From positions 62,001 through 126,000 of the forward strand of contig NZ_QGDT01000002.1 of assembly GCF_003149085.1 (NCBI RefSeq): a stretch of DNA of 64,000 nucleotides, given 5' to 3'. This DNA is from Dyadobacter jejuensis (lineage in GTDB: Bacteria; Bacteroidota; Bacteroidia; Cytophagales; Spirosomataceae). The translations under genes were made by a program, and so were the position numbers. The notes below the pieces were generated by a model that ran no database searches, was not told the DNA's origin, and was given only the letters and a program-made list of their open reading frames with translations. Positions 9,492-20,024 of the stretch are shown here, piece after piece (the stretch's first letter is position 1; each line of letters begins with the position of its first letter).

Positions 9492-9550
9492 CCTACGGCA
9501 GCTCCCTAAGCGATATAATCAGTGTCCATTTACCCAGTAAGTAGTTATTT

Positions 9551-10090
9551 ATGCGAGTCGACCATACTAAAATAAAAGCCTTTCTTTACAAGCTCACCCT
9601 GTTGACCGGAATCATATGCCTTGCTTGGATGCAACAGGGCTGTGGAATTTATTCTTTTACCGGAACGAGCCTTTCTCCGGACATTAAGACCTTTACCGTG
9701 GTAAATTTCACAATGGGAACGGCTGGAGGGCCATCGGACCTTCCTAGGACCCTCACTGAGGACTTAAAGGAATACTTTCAGAAAAACACCAGCCTTACTC
9801 AGATACCCACAGGGGGCGATCTGATCATAGAAGGGAGTATCACCGGGTACGATGTAACGGCCGCCGCCCCAACCGCCAATGACCAAGCCGGCCTTAACAG
9901 GCTTAACATCACAGCCCAGGTCCGCTTTTCCAATGCTTTGGACGAAACCAAAAACTTCGACCAATCCTTTACCTATTATGCCGATTTCCCTCAAGACCAA
10001 ACCCTTAACCAAAATGAGGCCAGACTTCTCCCAACAATATTAGAGAATTTGGTACAACAAATTTTTAATAAATCGGCCGCCGATTGGTAA
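9551..10090 (+). CDS. lptE: LPS-assembly lipoprotein LptE
   Basis: This is a 179-residue outer-membrane lipoprotein. The signal peptide ends with Cys31 in MQQGCGIYSF, and the GCGIYSFTGTSL segment is characteristic of Bacteroidota LptE. In the family, LptE plugs the LptD barrel and delivers lipopolysaccharide to the cell surface. The mature part alternates polar and hydrophobic residues, consistent with the small alpha/beta LptE fold (IEGSITGYDVT, then RFSNALDETKNFDQSF). It sits between the sigma54 activator and an unknown gene followed by secG, an order seen widely in the phylum. lptD is not in the window. Confidence 0.85.
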   Translation: MRVDHTKIKAFLYKLTLLTGIICLAWMQQGCGIYSFTGTSLSPDIKTFTVVNFTMGTAGGPSDLPRTLTEDLKEYFQKNTSLTQIPTGGDLIIEGSITGYDVTAAAPTANDQAGLNRLNITAQVRFSNALDETKNFDQSFTYYADFPQDQTLNQNEARLLPTILENLVQQIFNKSAADW

Positions 10091-10147
10091 GGACTACCAC
10101 CAATTACTTATCTTCGTAAGACACCAATATTTAAACGAACCTGGGAC

Positions 10148-10792
10148 ATGTCCATAGTAGAAAAAGAAATGTTTGGAGATCTGGTGAGCAATCCATCCAA
10201 ACTAGATCAACATATCATACCACATCTGGAGGATACCGTAGACCGTTTTCCTTTCTGCCAAATCGGGTACTCCCTGTTGGCCAAGGCTACTGCCTCCACC
10301 CAGAGTGAATCCTTTAGCAAATATAAACCCCGTGCTGCGGCCTATGCTTTGAGCCGGGTAGCCCTACAACAATTAGTAGAAAATTCGGAAGAAAGACTCG
10401 CCGATCCCATTCAAGAACGCGCTATAGAACACGCATTACTCTTAGACACAGAGGTAGTGGTGCCGGAGCCGTTCGCACTGGAGGAAGAGTCTTTAGAAAA
10501 ACCGATAACGGACGAGCAAAAAAAACAAAAACAAATTATTGAGGGATTTATGAGAAAAAATCCTCGTATCGCTCGTCAAGAAAACGATCTGGAACCAGTT
10601 TCCTTGGACCTAAATGGCCGATTGGCGCACCGTGGAGGTAGCAGTATTGACACTGAAGCATTTGCCAAAATACTGATCAATCAAGGGAAAATAGACAAGG
10701 CAAAAGACGTTTATCAGAAATTGATCTTGAAAAATCCGGAAAAAAGAAATTACTTTGCGAAAAAATTAGGTGAATTAAACCGTCTAGCTTAA
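10148..10792 (+). CDS. Conserved hypothetical protein between lptE and secG
   Basis: This is a 214-residue soluble protein without signal peptide or membrane segment, and I cannot assign a function. The N-terminal half is helical (FPFCQIGYSLLAKATAS, then AAAYALSRVALQQLVEN). The middle is charged and disordered-looking (EQKKQKQIIEGFMRKNPRI). The C-terminal ~45 residues look like a tetratricopeptide hairpin: FAKILINQGKIDKAKDVYQK followed by LILKNPEKRNYFAKKL. It starts 57 bp after lptE and ends 28 bp before secG, so all three are probably one transcript. The constant company of envelope export genes suggests a link to export, but that is inference only. Confidence 0.8.
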   Translation: MSIVEKEMFGDLVSNPSKLDQHIIPHLEDTVDRFPFCQIGYSLLAKATASTQSESFSKYKPRAAAYALSRVALQQLVENSEERLADPIQERAIEHALLLDTEVVVPEPFALEEESLEKPITDEQKKQKQIIEGFMRKNPRIARQENDLEPVSLDLNGRLAHRGGSSIDTEAFAKILINQGKIDKAKDVYQKLILKNPEKRNYFAKKLGELNRLA

Positions 10793-10820
10793 TAAAAATT
10801 CCATCATAAATATTTAAAAC

Positions 10821-11174
10821 ATGTATTTGGGTCTGATTATTCTTGTTGCCATTATTGCAGTATTGCTGATTCTGGTGGTTTTAGTACAAAATTCTAAGGG
10901 AGGAGGGCTATCCAGTGAATTCAGTGGTTCAGGATCTGCACAAATGTTTGGCGTAAAAAAGACGACCGACTTACTCGAACAAATCACTTGGGGACTGGCT
11001 GGCGCCATCATTGTGATATCATTGGTATCTTATATCATGGTAGGCAATAGCAGTGACGGTGGGGCCATTAACAGTGTAAATATTGAAAAAGCTCAAAATA
11101 CTGCAGTACCGGGAGGTACAGTAGCACCAGCACCTGCAACAGAAGTACCTGCCGCAGCCGACAGTGCTAACTAA
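10821..11174 (+). CDS. secG: Preprotein translocase subunit SecG
   Basis: This is a 117-residue SecG with the usual two membrane segments: IILVAIIAVLLILVVLVQ at residues ~5-23 and WGLAGAIIVISLVSYIMV at ~57-75. The conserved loop QNSKGGGLSSEFSGSG lies between them. It is the small accessory subunit of the SecYEG channel, helping SecA-driven export. The C-terminal tail is rich in Ala, Pro and Glu and longer than in Escherichia coli, as is common in this phylum. A strong bidirectional hairpin follows the stop. Confidence 0.92.
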   Translation: MYLGLIILVAIIAVLLILVVLVQNSKGGGLSSEFSGSGSAQMFGVKKTTDLLEQITWGLAGAIIVISLVSYIMVGNSSDGGAINSVNIEKAQNTAVPGGTVAPAPATEVPAAADSAN

Positions 11175-11190
11175 AAAGATACGCTCTTAG

Positions 11191-11228
11191 CAAAAGCAGT
11201 CTGCACCGCAAGGGGCAGACTGCTTTTG
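11191..11228. terminator. Bidirectional terminator between secG and the convergent gene
   Basis: A 14-bp perfect stem (11191-11204 and 11215-11228) with a 10-nt loop sits in the 57-bp gap between two convergent genes. The arms end in AAAAG and CTTTT, so both strands have a T-rich 3' side, continuing as GTTTTAGG on the plus strand. It can serve both genes. Confidence 0.85.
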
Positions 11229-11231
11229 GTT

Positions 11232-11939
11232 TTAGGCCAGATTAAGGTAGCGAAGCAAGAGCCTTTGCGCCACCGGAAGCATGGTTTCTTGCAGGGGATA
11301 ATCTATTTTGGATTCTATGATATAGGTAGCAGGATTGGGCAATTCCTTGTATTTTTTGGTCAGGGAGACCTTTACTTGGGCTACATTGCTTCCTAGACCT
11401 ACTTTTACCTGATCCACATAATGAAGCTTTACATAGCGCTCTTTCCGACTATTGTACAAGGCTAGCTGATACTGATAAACAAAAATCCGCCTCAGGCTAT
11501 TTCTTTGGAAAAACAGATACCCTTCCTCCGTTCGGATAGGCACGATGCCAACTGGGCTAATTTGCAATTGATCGCCTACTTCTTCCAATACACTGGCCCC
11601 ACGTTCTAGCGACTTGCTGATCTGTGGAATGGCATAGTCTATCAAAAAACCAATATCGGCTAGCTTGGGATTGTCTTCCACCTCTTGCTCGTATACGAGC
11701 TCCAAGGCTTGCCAATTGATCCCTGTGATAGTTCGTGGAAAAGCGGCCTTCATGGAGTCCTTTTGCGCTTTTACATGCTCACAAACTGACAAATGACGTT
11801 TCAATTCAGTAAGATGAGGATAGAGGCGAGCCTGATTAAACTGCCCTTCTACATGTTGTAAATAGGCCAGCAGCACGTATTTCTTATACTCAAAATCGAG
11901 CAGCCCCTCGGTAATCCAGCTTTCTGTTAGGCGTTTCAT
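11232..11939 (-). CDS. Conserved hypothetical protein
   Basis: This is a 235-residue soluble protein with no signal peptide or recognised domain. The N-terminus (MKRLTESWITEGLLDFEYK) and the run KKYVLLAYLQHVEGQF look conserved in Cytophagales relatives as I remember them. The N-terminal half is helical, the C-terminal half mixed alpha/beta. The frame extends to 12002, but I start at the ATG at 11939. A near-consensus -7 element (TAAATTTTG on the minus strand, about 11970-11962) would put the transcript start just upstream of it and downstream of the longer start. It is convergent with secG and divergent from groES. No function is proposed. Confidence 0.75.
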   Translation of the reverse strand: MKRLTESWITEGLLDFEYKKYVLLAYLQHVEGQFNQARLYPHLTELKRHLSVCEHVKAQKDSMKAAFPRTITGINWQALELVYEQEVEDNPKLADIGFLIDYAIPQISKSLERGASVLEEVGDQLQISPVGIVPIRTEEGYLFFQRNSLRRIFVYQYQLALYNSRKERYVKLHYVDQVKVGLGSNVAQVKVSLTKKYKELPNPATYIIESKIDYPLQETMLPVAQRLLLRYLNLA

Positions 11940-12173
11940 ATCAATATGAGATTGATGTAGACAAAATTTACGTAATCCGCGGCATAAATGCAATTTTGAC
12001 AAGCACCTGACAGCCTCTACAGCCTTAAATTACAATAGCTTCCTCCTTGAATGATATTTTGTCATAATGGCAATGAAAAAATGGCAGCCCCGACCCCTTG
12101 GCACGAATTGTTTAATGGACAAACCAGTCATCTTAAATAACTGACAATTCAAAAAATAAACGTTTAATATCTT

Positions 12174-12470
12174 ATGTCAACTTTAGCAGAAATACAAGTG
12201 AGCGTACAACCTTTGGCTGATCGGGTTCTTGTAGAGCCAGCCCAAGCAGAAGAAAAAACAGCATTTGGTATCATTATTCCTGATACTGCAAAGGAGAAAC
12301 CACAACGCGGTACCGTATTGGCAGTTGGTCCTGGTAAGAAGGACGAGCCCCTAACTGTAAAAGTAGGCGATACTGTATTGTATGGCAAATACTCTGGAAC
12401 TGAACTCACACACGACGGTAAAGACGTGTTGATCATGAGAGAGTCGGACATTTATGCCGTTTTGGGTTAA
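12174..12470 (+). CDS. groES: Co-chaperonin GroES
   Basis: This is a 98-residue GroES, the heptameric lid of the GroEL folding chamber. Family hallmarks are [18 protein letters not shown] near the start, [21 protein letters not shown] forming the mobile loop and base, and [14 protein letters not shown] with the terminal [10 protein letters not shown]. The start ATG is followed by an eight-residue extension before the usual first strand. groEL begins 57 bp later on the same strand, the usual groESL operon. The 170-bp upstream gap shows no CIRCE-type inverted repeat that I can find, so HrcA control is not supported. Confidence 0.97.
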   Translation: MSTLAEIQVSVQPLADRVLVEPAQAEEKTAFGIIIPDTAKEKPQRGTVLAVGPGKKDEPLTVKVGDTVLYGKYSGTELTHDGKDVLIMRESDIYAVLG

Positions 12471-12515
12471 TTCCGACCATATTCATTACCACATTTTCTA
12501 ATAAAATACCATTAA

Positions 12516-14162
<1,647 letters not shown>

Positions 14163-14193
14163 TTCCACATCCCATATCTTATATAGATTAAGT

Positions 14194-14223
14194 AAAAATG
14201 CTGCCTGTTGAGGCAGCATTTTT
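14194..14223 (+). terminator. Rho-independent terminator of groESL
   Basis: A 13-bp perfect stem (14194-14206 and 14211-14223) with loop GTTG ends in a T run, 31 bp after the groEL stop. This is a textbook terminator. Confidence 0.9.
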
Positions 14224-14284
14224 GCTTTTTGGAGCCAAACCCTGCCTCGCTGGGCCTATAAAGCGCAAGGGTAAACCAAAAAAA

Positions 14285-14316
14285 AATAGCCGTCCGAAAA
14301 ACTTCAGACGGCTATT
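14285..14316. repeat. Second hairpin downstream of groEL
   Basis: A 10-bp stem (14285-14294 and 14307-14316) encloses a 12-nt loop and is preceded by an A run. On the minus strand it would be followed by a T run, so it could also act as a terminator for transcripts from the lolD side. The rest of the 270-bp gap 14163-14432 holds no gene that I can support. Confidence 0.5.
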
Positions 14317-14432
14317 CACTTTACTCAACGTTATGAAAAACTTCCCCCTTGATACGACATCAGGAATATATGGTCACAAGTTTTCTAAAAAAAAATAAAT
14401 AAATTGGATCCCCCCTCTAGGAAGGTCCAGTT

Positions 14433-15092
14433 TTAGGACATCAATCCATCCTGCATCACCAACCGTCGGTCTGCCATTTCGGCCAATTCTTCGTTATGGG
14501 TTACGATCACAAAACTATGGCCAAACTCATCGCGTAATTGAAAGAACAAACGATGCAGGTCTAGGGCATTTTGACTATCGAGATTACCGCTGGGTTCGTC
14601 AGCAAATATAATGGCCGGACTATTGAGCAATGCCCGAGCCACAGCCACCCTTTGCTGCTCCCCTCCCGATAGCTGTGAAGGCAGGTTACCCATCCGTTCG
14701 GACAACCCCAGCAAGCCTAATAGCTCGGTGGCACGGGCTACTATTTCCTTTTCGGGCTTACTACCCTGTATATAGCCGGGCATACACACATTCTCTAGGG
14801 CCGTAAACTCTGCCAATAAATTATGAAACTGGAAAATAAACCCTACTTTTTCGTTCCGAAACTTAGCCAATTCCTGGTCTTTAAGATTAAAAACCGAGAG
14901 GTCTTCTATCCATACCTCCCCTCCGTCGGGCTTGTCCAAGGTTCCTAATATCTGAAGCAGGGTACTTTTGCCTGCTCCCGAGGGACCTACTATCGCAACG
15001 ATCTCACCGGCACCTATTTCCAAATCGATCCCTTTTAGTACTTCCAAGGCCCCATAGTTCCTCTTTATCCCCTTAGCATGTAGTAATTTCAT
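14433..15092 (-). CDS. lolD: Lipoprotein-releasing ABC transporter ATPase, LolD-like
   Basis: This is a 219-residue ABC ATPase of the LolD/MacB class. It has Walker [10 protein letters not shown] (residues ~36-44), the Q-loop in [18 protein letters not shown], the signature [15 protein letters not shown], Walker [14 protein letters not shown] and the switch histidine in FVIVTHN. In the family it drives extraction of lipoproteins from the inner membrane with LolC/E. No permease gene is adjacent here, which is common in Bacteroidota, so the partner is not known from this window. It is transcribed divergently from sucC, with 88 bp between the starts. Confidence 0.85.
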   Translation of the reverse strand: MKLLHAKGIKRNYGALEVLKGIDLEIGAGEIVAIVGPSGAGKSTLLQILGTLDKPDGGEVWIEDLSVFNLKDQELAKFRNEKVGFIFQFHNLLAEFTALENVCMPGYIQGSKPEKEIVARATELLGLLGLSERMGNLPSQLSGGEQQRVAVARALLNSPAIIFADEPSGNLDSQNALDLHRLFFQLRDEFGHSFVIVTHNEELAEMADRRLVMQDGLMS

Positions 15093-15180
15093 AAATCGAA
15101 AAGATAATTGGGCTAAAACCTACCCCCGTTTTGATTAATTCCTTAATTTGCCGTGAAAATACCAATTTACTTTTATACTC

Positions 15181-16404
15181 ATGAATATTCACGAATATCA
15201 AGGCAAAAGCGTTCTTAAGAAATATGGTGTGCGTATACAGGAAGGGCTCGTAGCCGATACCCCCGACAAAGCTGTAGAAGTAGCACGCGAACTAAGCCAA
15301 CAAACTGGTACCAAATGGTATGTAGTAAAATCTCAGATTCATGCCGGTGGCCGTGGAAAAGGGAAAATTGTAGGTACTGAACAACGCGGAGTAGCCCTTG
15401 CCAAATCGGTAGAGGATGTACGCAGTATCTCCAAAAACATTCTTGGCAAAGTGCTTGTTACACATCAAACTGGCGAGGCCGGTAAACTTGTTAACAAGGT
15501 GCTTATCGCCGAAGATGTCTACTACCCAGGTCCGACAGAGCCTAAAGAATTTTACATCTCCATTCTGCTCGACCGTGCCACCAATCAAAACGTGATCATG
15601 GCCAGTACGGAAGGTGGTATGGACATTGAGGAGGTTGCCGAGCACACCCCCGAAAAGATCATGAAGGAGTGGATCGACACCAGAGTCGGTTTGCAGGCCT
15701 TCCAGGCACGTAAAATCGCCTTTGCACTAGGACTTGAAGGAGATGCCTTTAAGGAAATGGTCAAATTCATTGGCGCTCTTTACAAGGCGTATGTAGAAAG
15801 TGACTCTTCGATGTTTGAAATCAACCCGGTTTTAAAAACATCTGATAATAAAATTTTGGCTGTCGATGCCAAGGTAGACTTAGACGACAACGCGCTATAC
15901 CGCCATGCAGAACTGGCCGAGATGCGTGATACCAACGAAGAAGATCCTCTAGAAGTAGAAGCAGGTGCCAACAACCTTAACTACGTAAAACTAGACGGTA
16001 ACGTAGGTTGTATGGTAAATGGAGCCGGCCTAGCCATGGCGACTATGGACCTTATCAAGCTATCGGGTGGCGATCCTGCCAACTTCCTCGATGTTGGAGG
16101 TGGTGCCAATGCCAGAACCGTTGAAGCTGGTTTCAGGATTATCCTAAAAGACCCCAACGTAAAAGCTATTCTGATCAATATCTTCGGTGGTATTGTACGT
16201 TGCGACCGGGTTGCGGCAGGTGTCGTGGAGGCCTATAAAGCCATCGGCGAGATTCCCGTACCCATTATCGTACGCCTACAAGGTACCAATGCCGAAGAGG
16301 GTGCACGCATCATCAATGAGTCGGGATTAAAAGTATCATCGGCCATTGAGTTTAAAGAGGCTGCTGCCAAAGTTTCTGAAGTTTTGGCCGAACTCGGCGT
16401 ATAA
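15181..16404 (+). CDS. sucC: Succinyl-CoA synthetase (ADP-forming) subunit beta
   Basis: This is a 407-residue beta subunit of the TCA-cycle enzyme converting succinyl-CoA, ADP and phosphate to succinate, ATP and CoA. The ATP-grasp domain covers the N-terminal ~240 residues ([17 protein letters not shown], then [13 protein letters not shown]). The C-terminal CoA-ligase domain has [15 protein letters not shown] and the phosphate-binding [10 protein letters not shown]. The length is slightly above the usual ~390. sucD is not adjacent: a terminator and a convergent gene follow. Separation of sucC and sucD is known in this phylum. Confidence 0.96.
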   Translation: MNIHEYQGKSVLKKYGVRIQEGLVADTPDKAVEVARELSQQTGTKWYVVKSQIHAGGRGKGKIVGTEQRGVALAKSVEDVRSISKNILGKVLVTHQTGEAGKLVNKVLIAEDVYYPGPTEPKEFYISILLDRATNQNVIMASTEGGMDIEEVAEHTPEKIMKEWIDTRVGLQAFQARKIAFALGLEGDAFKEMVKFIGALYKAYVESDSSMFEINPVLKTSDNKILAVDAKVDLDDNALYRHAELAEMRDTNEEDPLEVEAGANNLNYVKLDGNVGCMVNGAGLAMATMDLIKLSGGDPANFLDVGGGANARTVEAGFRIILKDPNVKAILINIFGGIVRCDRVAAGVVEAYKAIGEIPVPIIVRLQGTNAEEGARIINESGLKVSSAIEFKEAAAKVSEVLAELGV

Positions 16405-16425
16405 CCGGAAGTCATTATACCTGTT

Positions 16426-16458
16426 AAGAGGAGCCTGTTCGTTGAACAGGCTCCTCTT
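16426..16458. terminator. Hairpin between convergent sucC and gntP
   Basis: A 15-bp perfect stem (16426-16440 and 16444-16458) with loop GTT lies 21 bp after sucC and 19 bp after the convergent transporter gene. The U tract is weak on both sides, so it may be a bidirectional terminator or an end-protecting hairpin. Confidence 0.75.
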
Positions 16459-16477
16459 GGGTATACACCCCAGCCAA

Positions 16478-17842
16478 TTAGAGGTCTAGCACCCCCACCA
16501 ATACAAAATAGAGAAACAAGGTGACCACCAGGCTGACCAGCCCCTGTAATCCGGTAAGCAGGGTATGGGTTCGATAGGTCGATGAAGGCGTGATGCCCGT
16601 AAATTGGGACACTACCCAGAACCAGGCGTCGTTGCTGTGGGAGACCGTCATGGATCCACTGCCTACGGCCATTACCATCAGGCCAATTTGTAAGGGGGTA
16701 ACAAACCCCATCGATAGCAATAAAGGGGCCAAAATACTCGTCGTTAATACCATGGAAGTGGTAGTGGAGCCTTGAGCCGTTTTAAAAAATGCTGCGATGA
16801 CAAAGGCTATCAACAACATAGCCAAGCCCGACATTTCGTTATGTGCCAGCCAATCACTCACCAAGTATTTCAATTCGGTTTCCTTAAGTACCGCGCCAAA
16901 GGCTCCGCCAGCTCCAACCAATACCAAGGTAGTACCGCAATGGCTGATACCATCCTTAAAGCAGGCGATCATCGCGCCCGAGCGATCCTTTGAAAACAGC
17001 GAATAGCTAAAGAATATGGCGATCAGAAAAGATACCAAAGGAGAGCCCAGAAAGCCTAACCATTGGGATACAACCGGAGGAAACTCGAGCAAATGCCCAA
17101 TGGAGGCCAAGGTGATCAAGAAAATGGGTAAAACAATAGGCATAAAGGCCTTCCAGGCAGGTGGTAAAGTAGGATGCTCACCCGAATGCGCCCCCAGGTC
17201 TTGATCCGCCCCCTCCACCACCCTTGACCCGTACTTTTCGGCAAACCAAGCCGAAACAAAAAGATTAGGAATGGACACCAATAGTCCTAGTAAGATGATA
17301 ATCCCCATCGAGTGAGGAATGCCCAGGTTGCCAGCCGCAGAAATAGGCCCAGGCGTAGGTGGCACCAGGGTATGCGTTGCAAATAAGCCTCCCGAAAGGG
17401 CCATAGCTATCGTACCCAGCGACTTTCCTGTACGCTCGGCTACTATCCGATTGAGCTTGTGAAGGATAATAAATCCCGAATCACAGAAAACAGGGATGCC
17501 CACTACGGCCCCGATGACGGCCATGGCAAAAGCGGGCCTACGGGCTCCGAAAAGTTTTAATATTACATCGGCCACTTTAACTGCCGCACCCGATCGGTCC
17601 AAGATCGATCCTATCACACAGCCCAAAATCACCATCATCCCAATTTTTGACATCAGATCGCCAAAGCCCTTCCCGATGGTCTCAGCGAGCTTATCGACCG
17701 GAAGTCCGGCGGCAATTCCCACTCCCAAAGCGGCTAATATAAGCCCAACCAAGGGGTGCATCCTTAAAACCGTGGAGCTTAACACGATAAAGGCAATGGC
17801 AATAAAAACGATAATAATGATCATTTCAAGACGATTAGGCAA
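16478..17842 (-). CDS. Gluconate:H+ symporter, GntP family
   Basis: This is a 454-residue membrane carrier of the GntP family, which imports gluconate and related sugar acids with protons. About 12 hydrophobic segments are visible, starting IIIIVFIAIAFIVLSSTVLR. GntP-like signatures include LVPPTPGPISAAGNLG, HCGTTLVLVGAGGAFGAVLKET and SGSMTVSHSNDAWFWVVSQF. It starts 16 bp after the stop of the upstream secreted esterase gene, so the two are almost certainly cotranscribed. The esterase may release an acidic sugar or acyl group that this carrier brings in (inference). The true substrate cannot be told from sequence. Confidence 0.9.
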   Translation of the reverse strand: MPNRLEMIIIIVFIAIAFIVLSSTVLRMHPLVGLILAALGVGIAAGLPVDKLAETIGKGFGDLMSKIGMMVILGCVIGSILDRSGAAVKVADVILKLFGARRPAFAMAVIGAVVGIPVFCDSGFIILHKLNRIVAERTGKSLGTIAMALSGGLFATHTLVPPTPGPISAAGNLGIPHSMGIIILLGLLVSIPNLFVSAWFAEKYGSRVVEGADQDLGAHSGEHPTLPPAWKAFMPIVLPIFLITLASIGHLLEFPPVVSQWLGFLGSPLVSFLIAIFFSYSLFSKDRSGAMIACFKDGISHCGTTLVLVGAGGAFGAVLKETELKYLVSDWLAHNEMSGLAMLLIAFVIAAFFKTAQGSTTTSMVLTTSILAPLLLSMGFVTPLQIGLMVMAVGSGSMTVSHSNDAWFWVVSQFTGITPSSTYRTHTLLTGLQGLVSLVVTLFLYFVLVGVLDL

Positions 17843-17858
17843 AGTATAAAGATAAGAC

Positions 17859-19010
17859 TTACAGCACTCCCATCACGGCAGCATCGCCCTGAAGGGCATG
17901 GGCAGGTAGGCGGTGCTGGTTATCGAAGACTGAAAGTGCTTCGGGACTCAATACCCTTATACTACTTTCATCCATCTCTCCTTGACTATTTTGGACTGCC
18001 TGCAAATTCAACCCTAATGTTTTGGCCATAAAAACATACATGGCCTTCCTCTTGCTAGGTCCATAGTCGTGCTTCTCATGAGGAAGATGAACATTTTCGA
18101 GCAGCCGTGCCTGCCCATATAAGGAATAGATACTTAGAATATAAGGAAACTCTACTTCAGCGGTATTTTTGGTCCAGTCCCCACCGTCCGATATCAATAG
18201 CATCGGCCGTGGAGCCGCCAAAGCGGCTATCTGAACATTATTGGTCTGGAAGCCTGCAGCCTTATGAATGGGCATGCCACTCTCACAAACGCAGCCTCCA
18301 AAAAAATAAGCCGAAACCATTACACAAGGAACCGACACTTTGATCCGATCGTCCAAGGCTGCCAAAAGAAAAGTCTGGGTGCCCCCACCCGATTCTCCCG
18401 TCATTCCGATGCGCTGTTTATCGATCCCAGGAAGGGACTCTAGAAAATCGAGGGCACGCAAGCTATTAATCGTCTGTAACTTGGCCGCCTTCGGAATTTT
18501 ATGTTGACATTGCTGAGAATCTCCATGCCCTATCATATCCCAGGCCAATACCACAGCCCCCATTTTGGCCAAAGCGGCACATCTTTTCTGGGTCTGCTCC
18601 ATATAGCGCCCCGTAGGGTTTTGGCCATGGCCGTGAGGAGCCAGTATCCCTGCATAAGACTCCAATTGTTTTAAGGGCCTGTATAGGTTTCCCGTCAGAT
18701 AAAAACCCGGCAAAGTTTCTAATATCACCTTTTCGACAGAATAACCATCCAGGATCATTTTACCATGAATGATAGCCTTCGAGCTAGGACGGGGAGGTAG
18801 CGTCGAAAGCTCCAAGCCCTTTAGGATCCGATCCCTTATTTGCTGAGACTTATGTTCCCAGGTGGCCAGGTCTTGGTAGGTTTCGGCTTCCAAAAATTCG
18901 GCCCCTTGTTTTTCAGTAAAATACGCCCCTTGGCATAACTCCCCCGACTGGGCCAATAAGCCACCATTTAGCCCACAAAATAGTATTACACCTAATATAA
19001 TTCGATTCAT
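17859..19010 (-). CDS. Secreted alpha/beta-hydrolase, acetyl-xylan-esterase-like
   Basis: This is a 383-residue exported hydrolase. Residues 1-21 (MNRIILGVILFCGLNGGLLA) form a signal peptide. The nucleophile elbow is GESGGG in RIGMTGESGGGTQTFLLAA. The oxyanion region carries GILAPHGHGQNPTGRYMEQ, the acid is probably in LLISDGGDWTKN, and the catalytic histidine is probably in HLPHEKHDYGPSKRKAMY. The architecture resembles acetyl-xylan-esterase or dienelactone-hydrolase relatives found in carbohydrate loci. I start at the ATG at 19010; four more codons upstream reach another possible start at 19022 but weaken the signal peptide. It is the first gene of a two-gene unit with the GntP carrier. The substrate is unknown. 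Confidence 0.82.
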   Translation of the reverse strand: MNRIILGVILFCGLNGGLLAQSGELCQGAYFTEKQGAEFLEAETYQDLATWEHKSQQIRDRILKGLELSTLPPRPSSKAIIHGKMILDGYSVEKVILETLPGFYLTGNLYRPLKQLESYAGILAPHGHGQNPTGRYMEQTQKRCAALAKMGAVVLAWDMIGHGDSQQCQHKIPKAAKLQTINSLRALDFLESLPGIDKQRIGMTGESGGGTQTFLLAALDDRIKVSVPCVMVSAYFFGGCVCESGMPIHKAAGFQTNNVQIAALAAPRPMLLISDGGDWTKNTAEVEFPYILSIYSLYGQARLLENVHLPHEKHDYGPSKRKAMYVFMAKTLGLNLQAVQNSQGEMDESSIRVLSPEALSVFDNQHRLPAHALQGDAAVMGVL

Positions 19011-19094
19011 CGTTAGCTCCATTCATATCCATTACAACACTTGGTGATATAAGCTACCAACAGAGCCTACTTACTTATATTAGTCTTGCGTATT

Positions 19095-19982
19095 TTAGGG
19101 ATGGGGAGCGGGCACGGCTACATGCACATATTTTTCTATAATTTCTATCCTTAGCTCCTTCACCTCTCCTTTGTACTCACCATCTATCTGAAAATGTACC
19201 CCATGGTCGGGACAGACCAGGTGAGCACTTTTGGTAGATACAATTTGCAGTATATCGGGGTCAAAATCGGTACTTCCAGTTAAAATTTTAGCGGATTCTA
19301 TAAAATTTAGTCTGCGCGCTATTACCAGTTCGAAAAAGCCATCGGAAATACTCCCCTTGGGATTGATATTGACACCGGTGCCATATTTCGCACCATTCGC
19401 AATGATGACGATCAGCGCTTCCGTCTCGAGTCGTCCTTCCGGATAATCGATCTGAACCCGAAAATTATTATGCTCGCTGAGTGTTTTGAGCATTTCCTTG
19501 GCATAGCCAATTTTTCCACGACTGTCGTTCATTTCATAATTTTTGACCAAGAGCGCATTGAGCCCAATGTCGCCGAGGTGTAGACAAATATCCCCGTTAA
19601 TATCCACAGCATCCATCGCGATCACATGGCTCCCTAAAGCGATATCGAATGCTTCCTCGAAGGAGGTAGGCAAGGCAAAGTCGACCGATAGGCCATTGGC
19701 CGAACCCGCCGGAATAATCCCCATAATCGCCTCTGTCTGGGCCAAAGTACGTGCTACCATACCGATCGTACCGTCGCCACCAGCTACAATTACACGTTCA
19801 GGCTGCTGAGTGGACACCAGATGACCTATCGCCTCCAAATCCTCTACCCCAGTAGTTTGGTAAATCAACAGCTCAAAAGGCTCGATTTTAGAACGTGCTA
19901 TAGCAATATTAAATATCTCATCTTTAGCAGTCCCCCCGGAAACGGGATTAACTACCAACAAAATTTTCCGTTCTGGATGCAT
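19095..19982 (-). CDS. Diacylglycerol/lipid kinase, YegS/DagK family
   Basis: This is a 295-residue soluble lipid kinase of the diacylglycerol-kinase catalytic fold. The N-terminus has the NTP-binding LLVVNPVSGGTAKDE, followed by VIVAGGDGTIGMVAR (GGDGT motif) and GIIPAGSANGLSVDF. In the family it phosphorylates diacylglycerol or a related lipid to the phosphate form at the inner membrane. It is transcribed divergently from a predicted phosphatidate phosphatase gene (20025-21038), with only 42 bp between start codons, so the two opposing activities may share a control region. The exact lipid is unknown. Confidence 0.9.
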   Translation of the reverse strand: MHPERKILLVVNPVSGGTAKDEIFNIAIARSKIEPFELLIYQTTGVEDLEAIGHLVSTQQPERVIVAGGDGTIGMVARTLAQTEAIMGIIPAGSANGLSVDFALPTSFEEAFDIALGSHVIAMDAVDINGDICLHLGDIGLNALLVKNYEMNDSRGKIGYAKEMLKTLSEHNNFRVQIDYPEGRLETEALIVIIANGAKYGTGVNINPKGSISDGFFELVIARRLNFIESAKILTGSTDFDPDILQIVSTKSAHLVCPDHGVHFQIDGEYKGEVKELRIEIIEKYVHVAVPAPHP

Positions 19983-20024
19983 ATTTTATAAATTGGATCG
20001 ATAAAGCGTAAGTAATCGAGAAAT

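Noticed and set aside
12100..12118. TTGGCACG upstream of groES as a sigma54 -24 element
   Set aside because: The spacing GG-N10-GC fails: no GC occurs at the -12 position (the sequence there is TT). The resemblance is limited to the -24 half.
12003..12173. CIRCE element before groES
   Set aside because: No TTAGCACTC-N9-GAGTGCTAA-like inverted repeat is present in the gap.
14285..14316. GCCGTCTGAA (read on the minus strand) identical to the Neisseria DNA uptake core, in an inverted repeat
   Set aside because: The genome is clearly Bacteroidota, only one exact copy was seen, the second arm has a mismatch, and uptake sequences of this type are not known there. A chance match in a hairpin is more likely.
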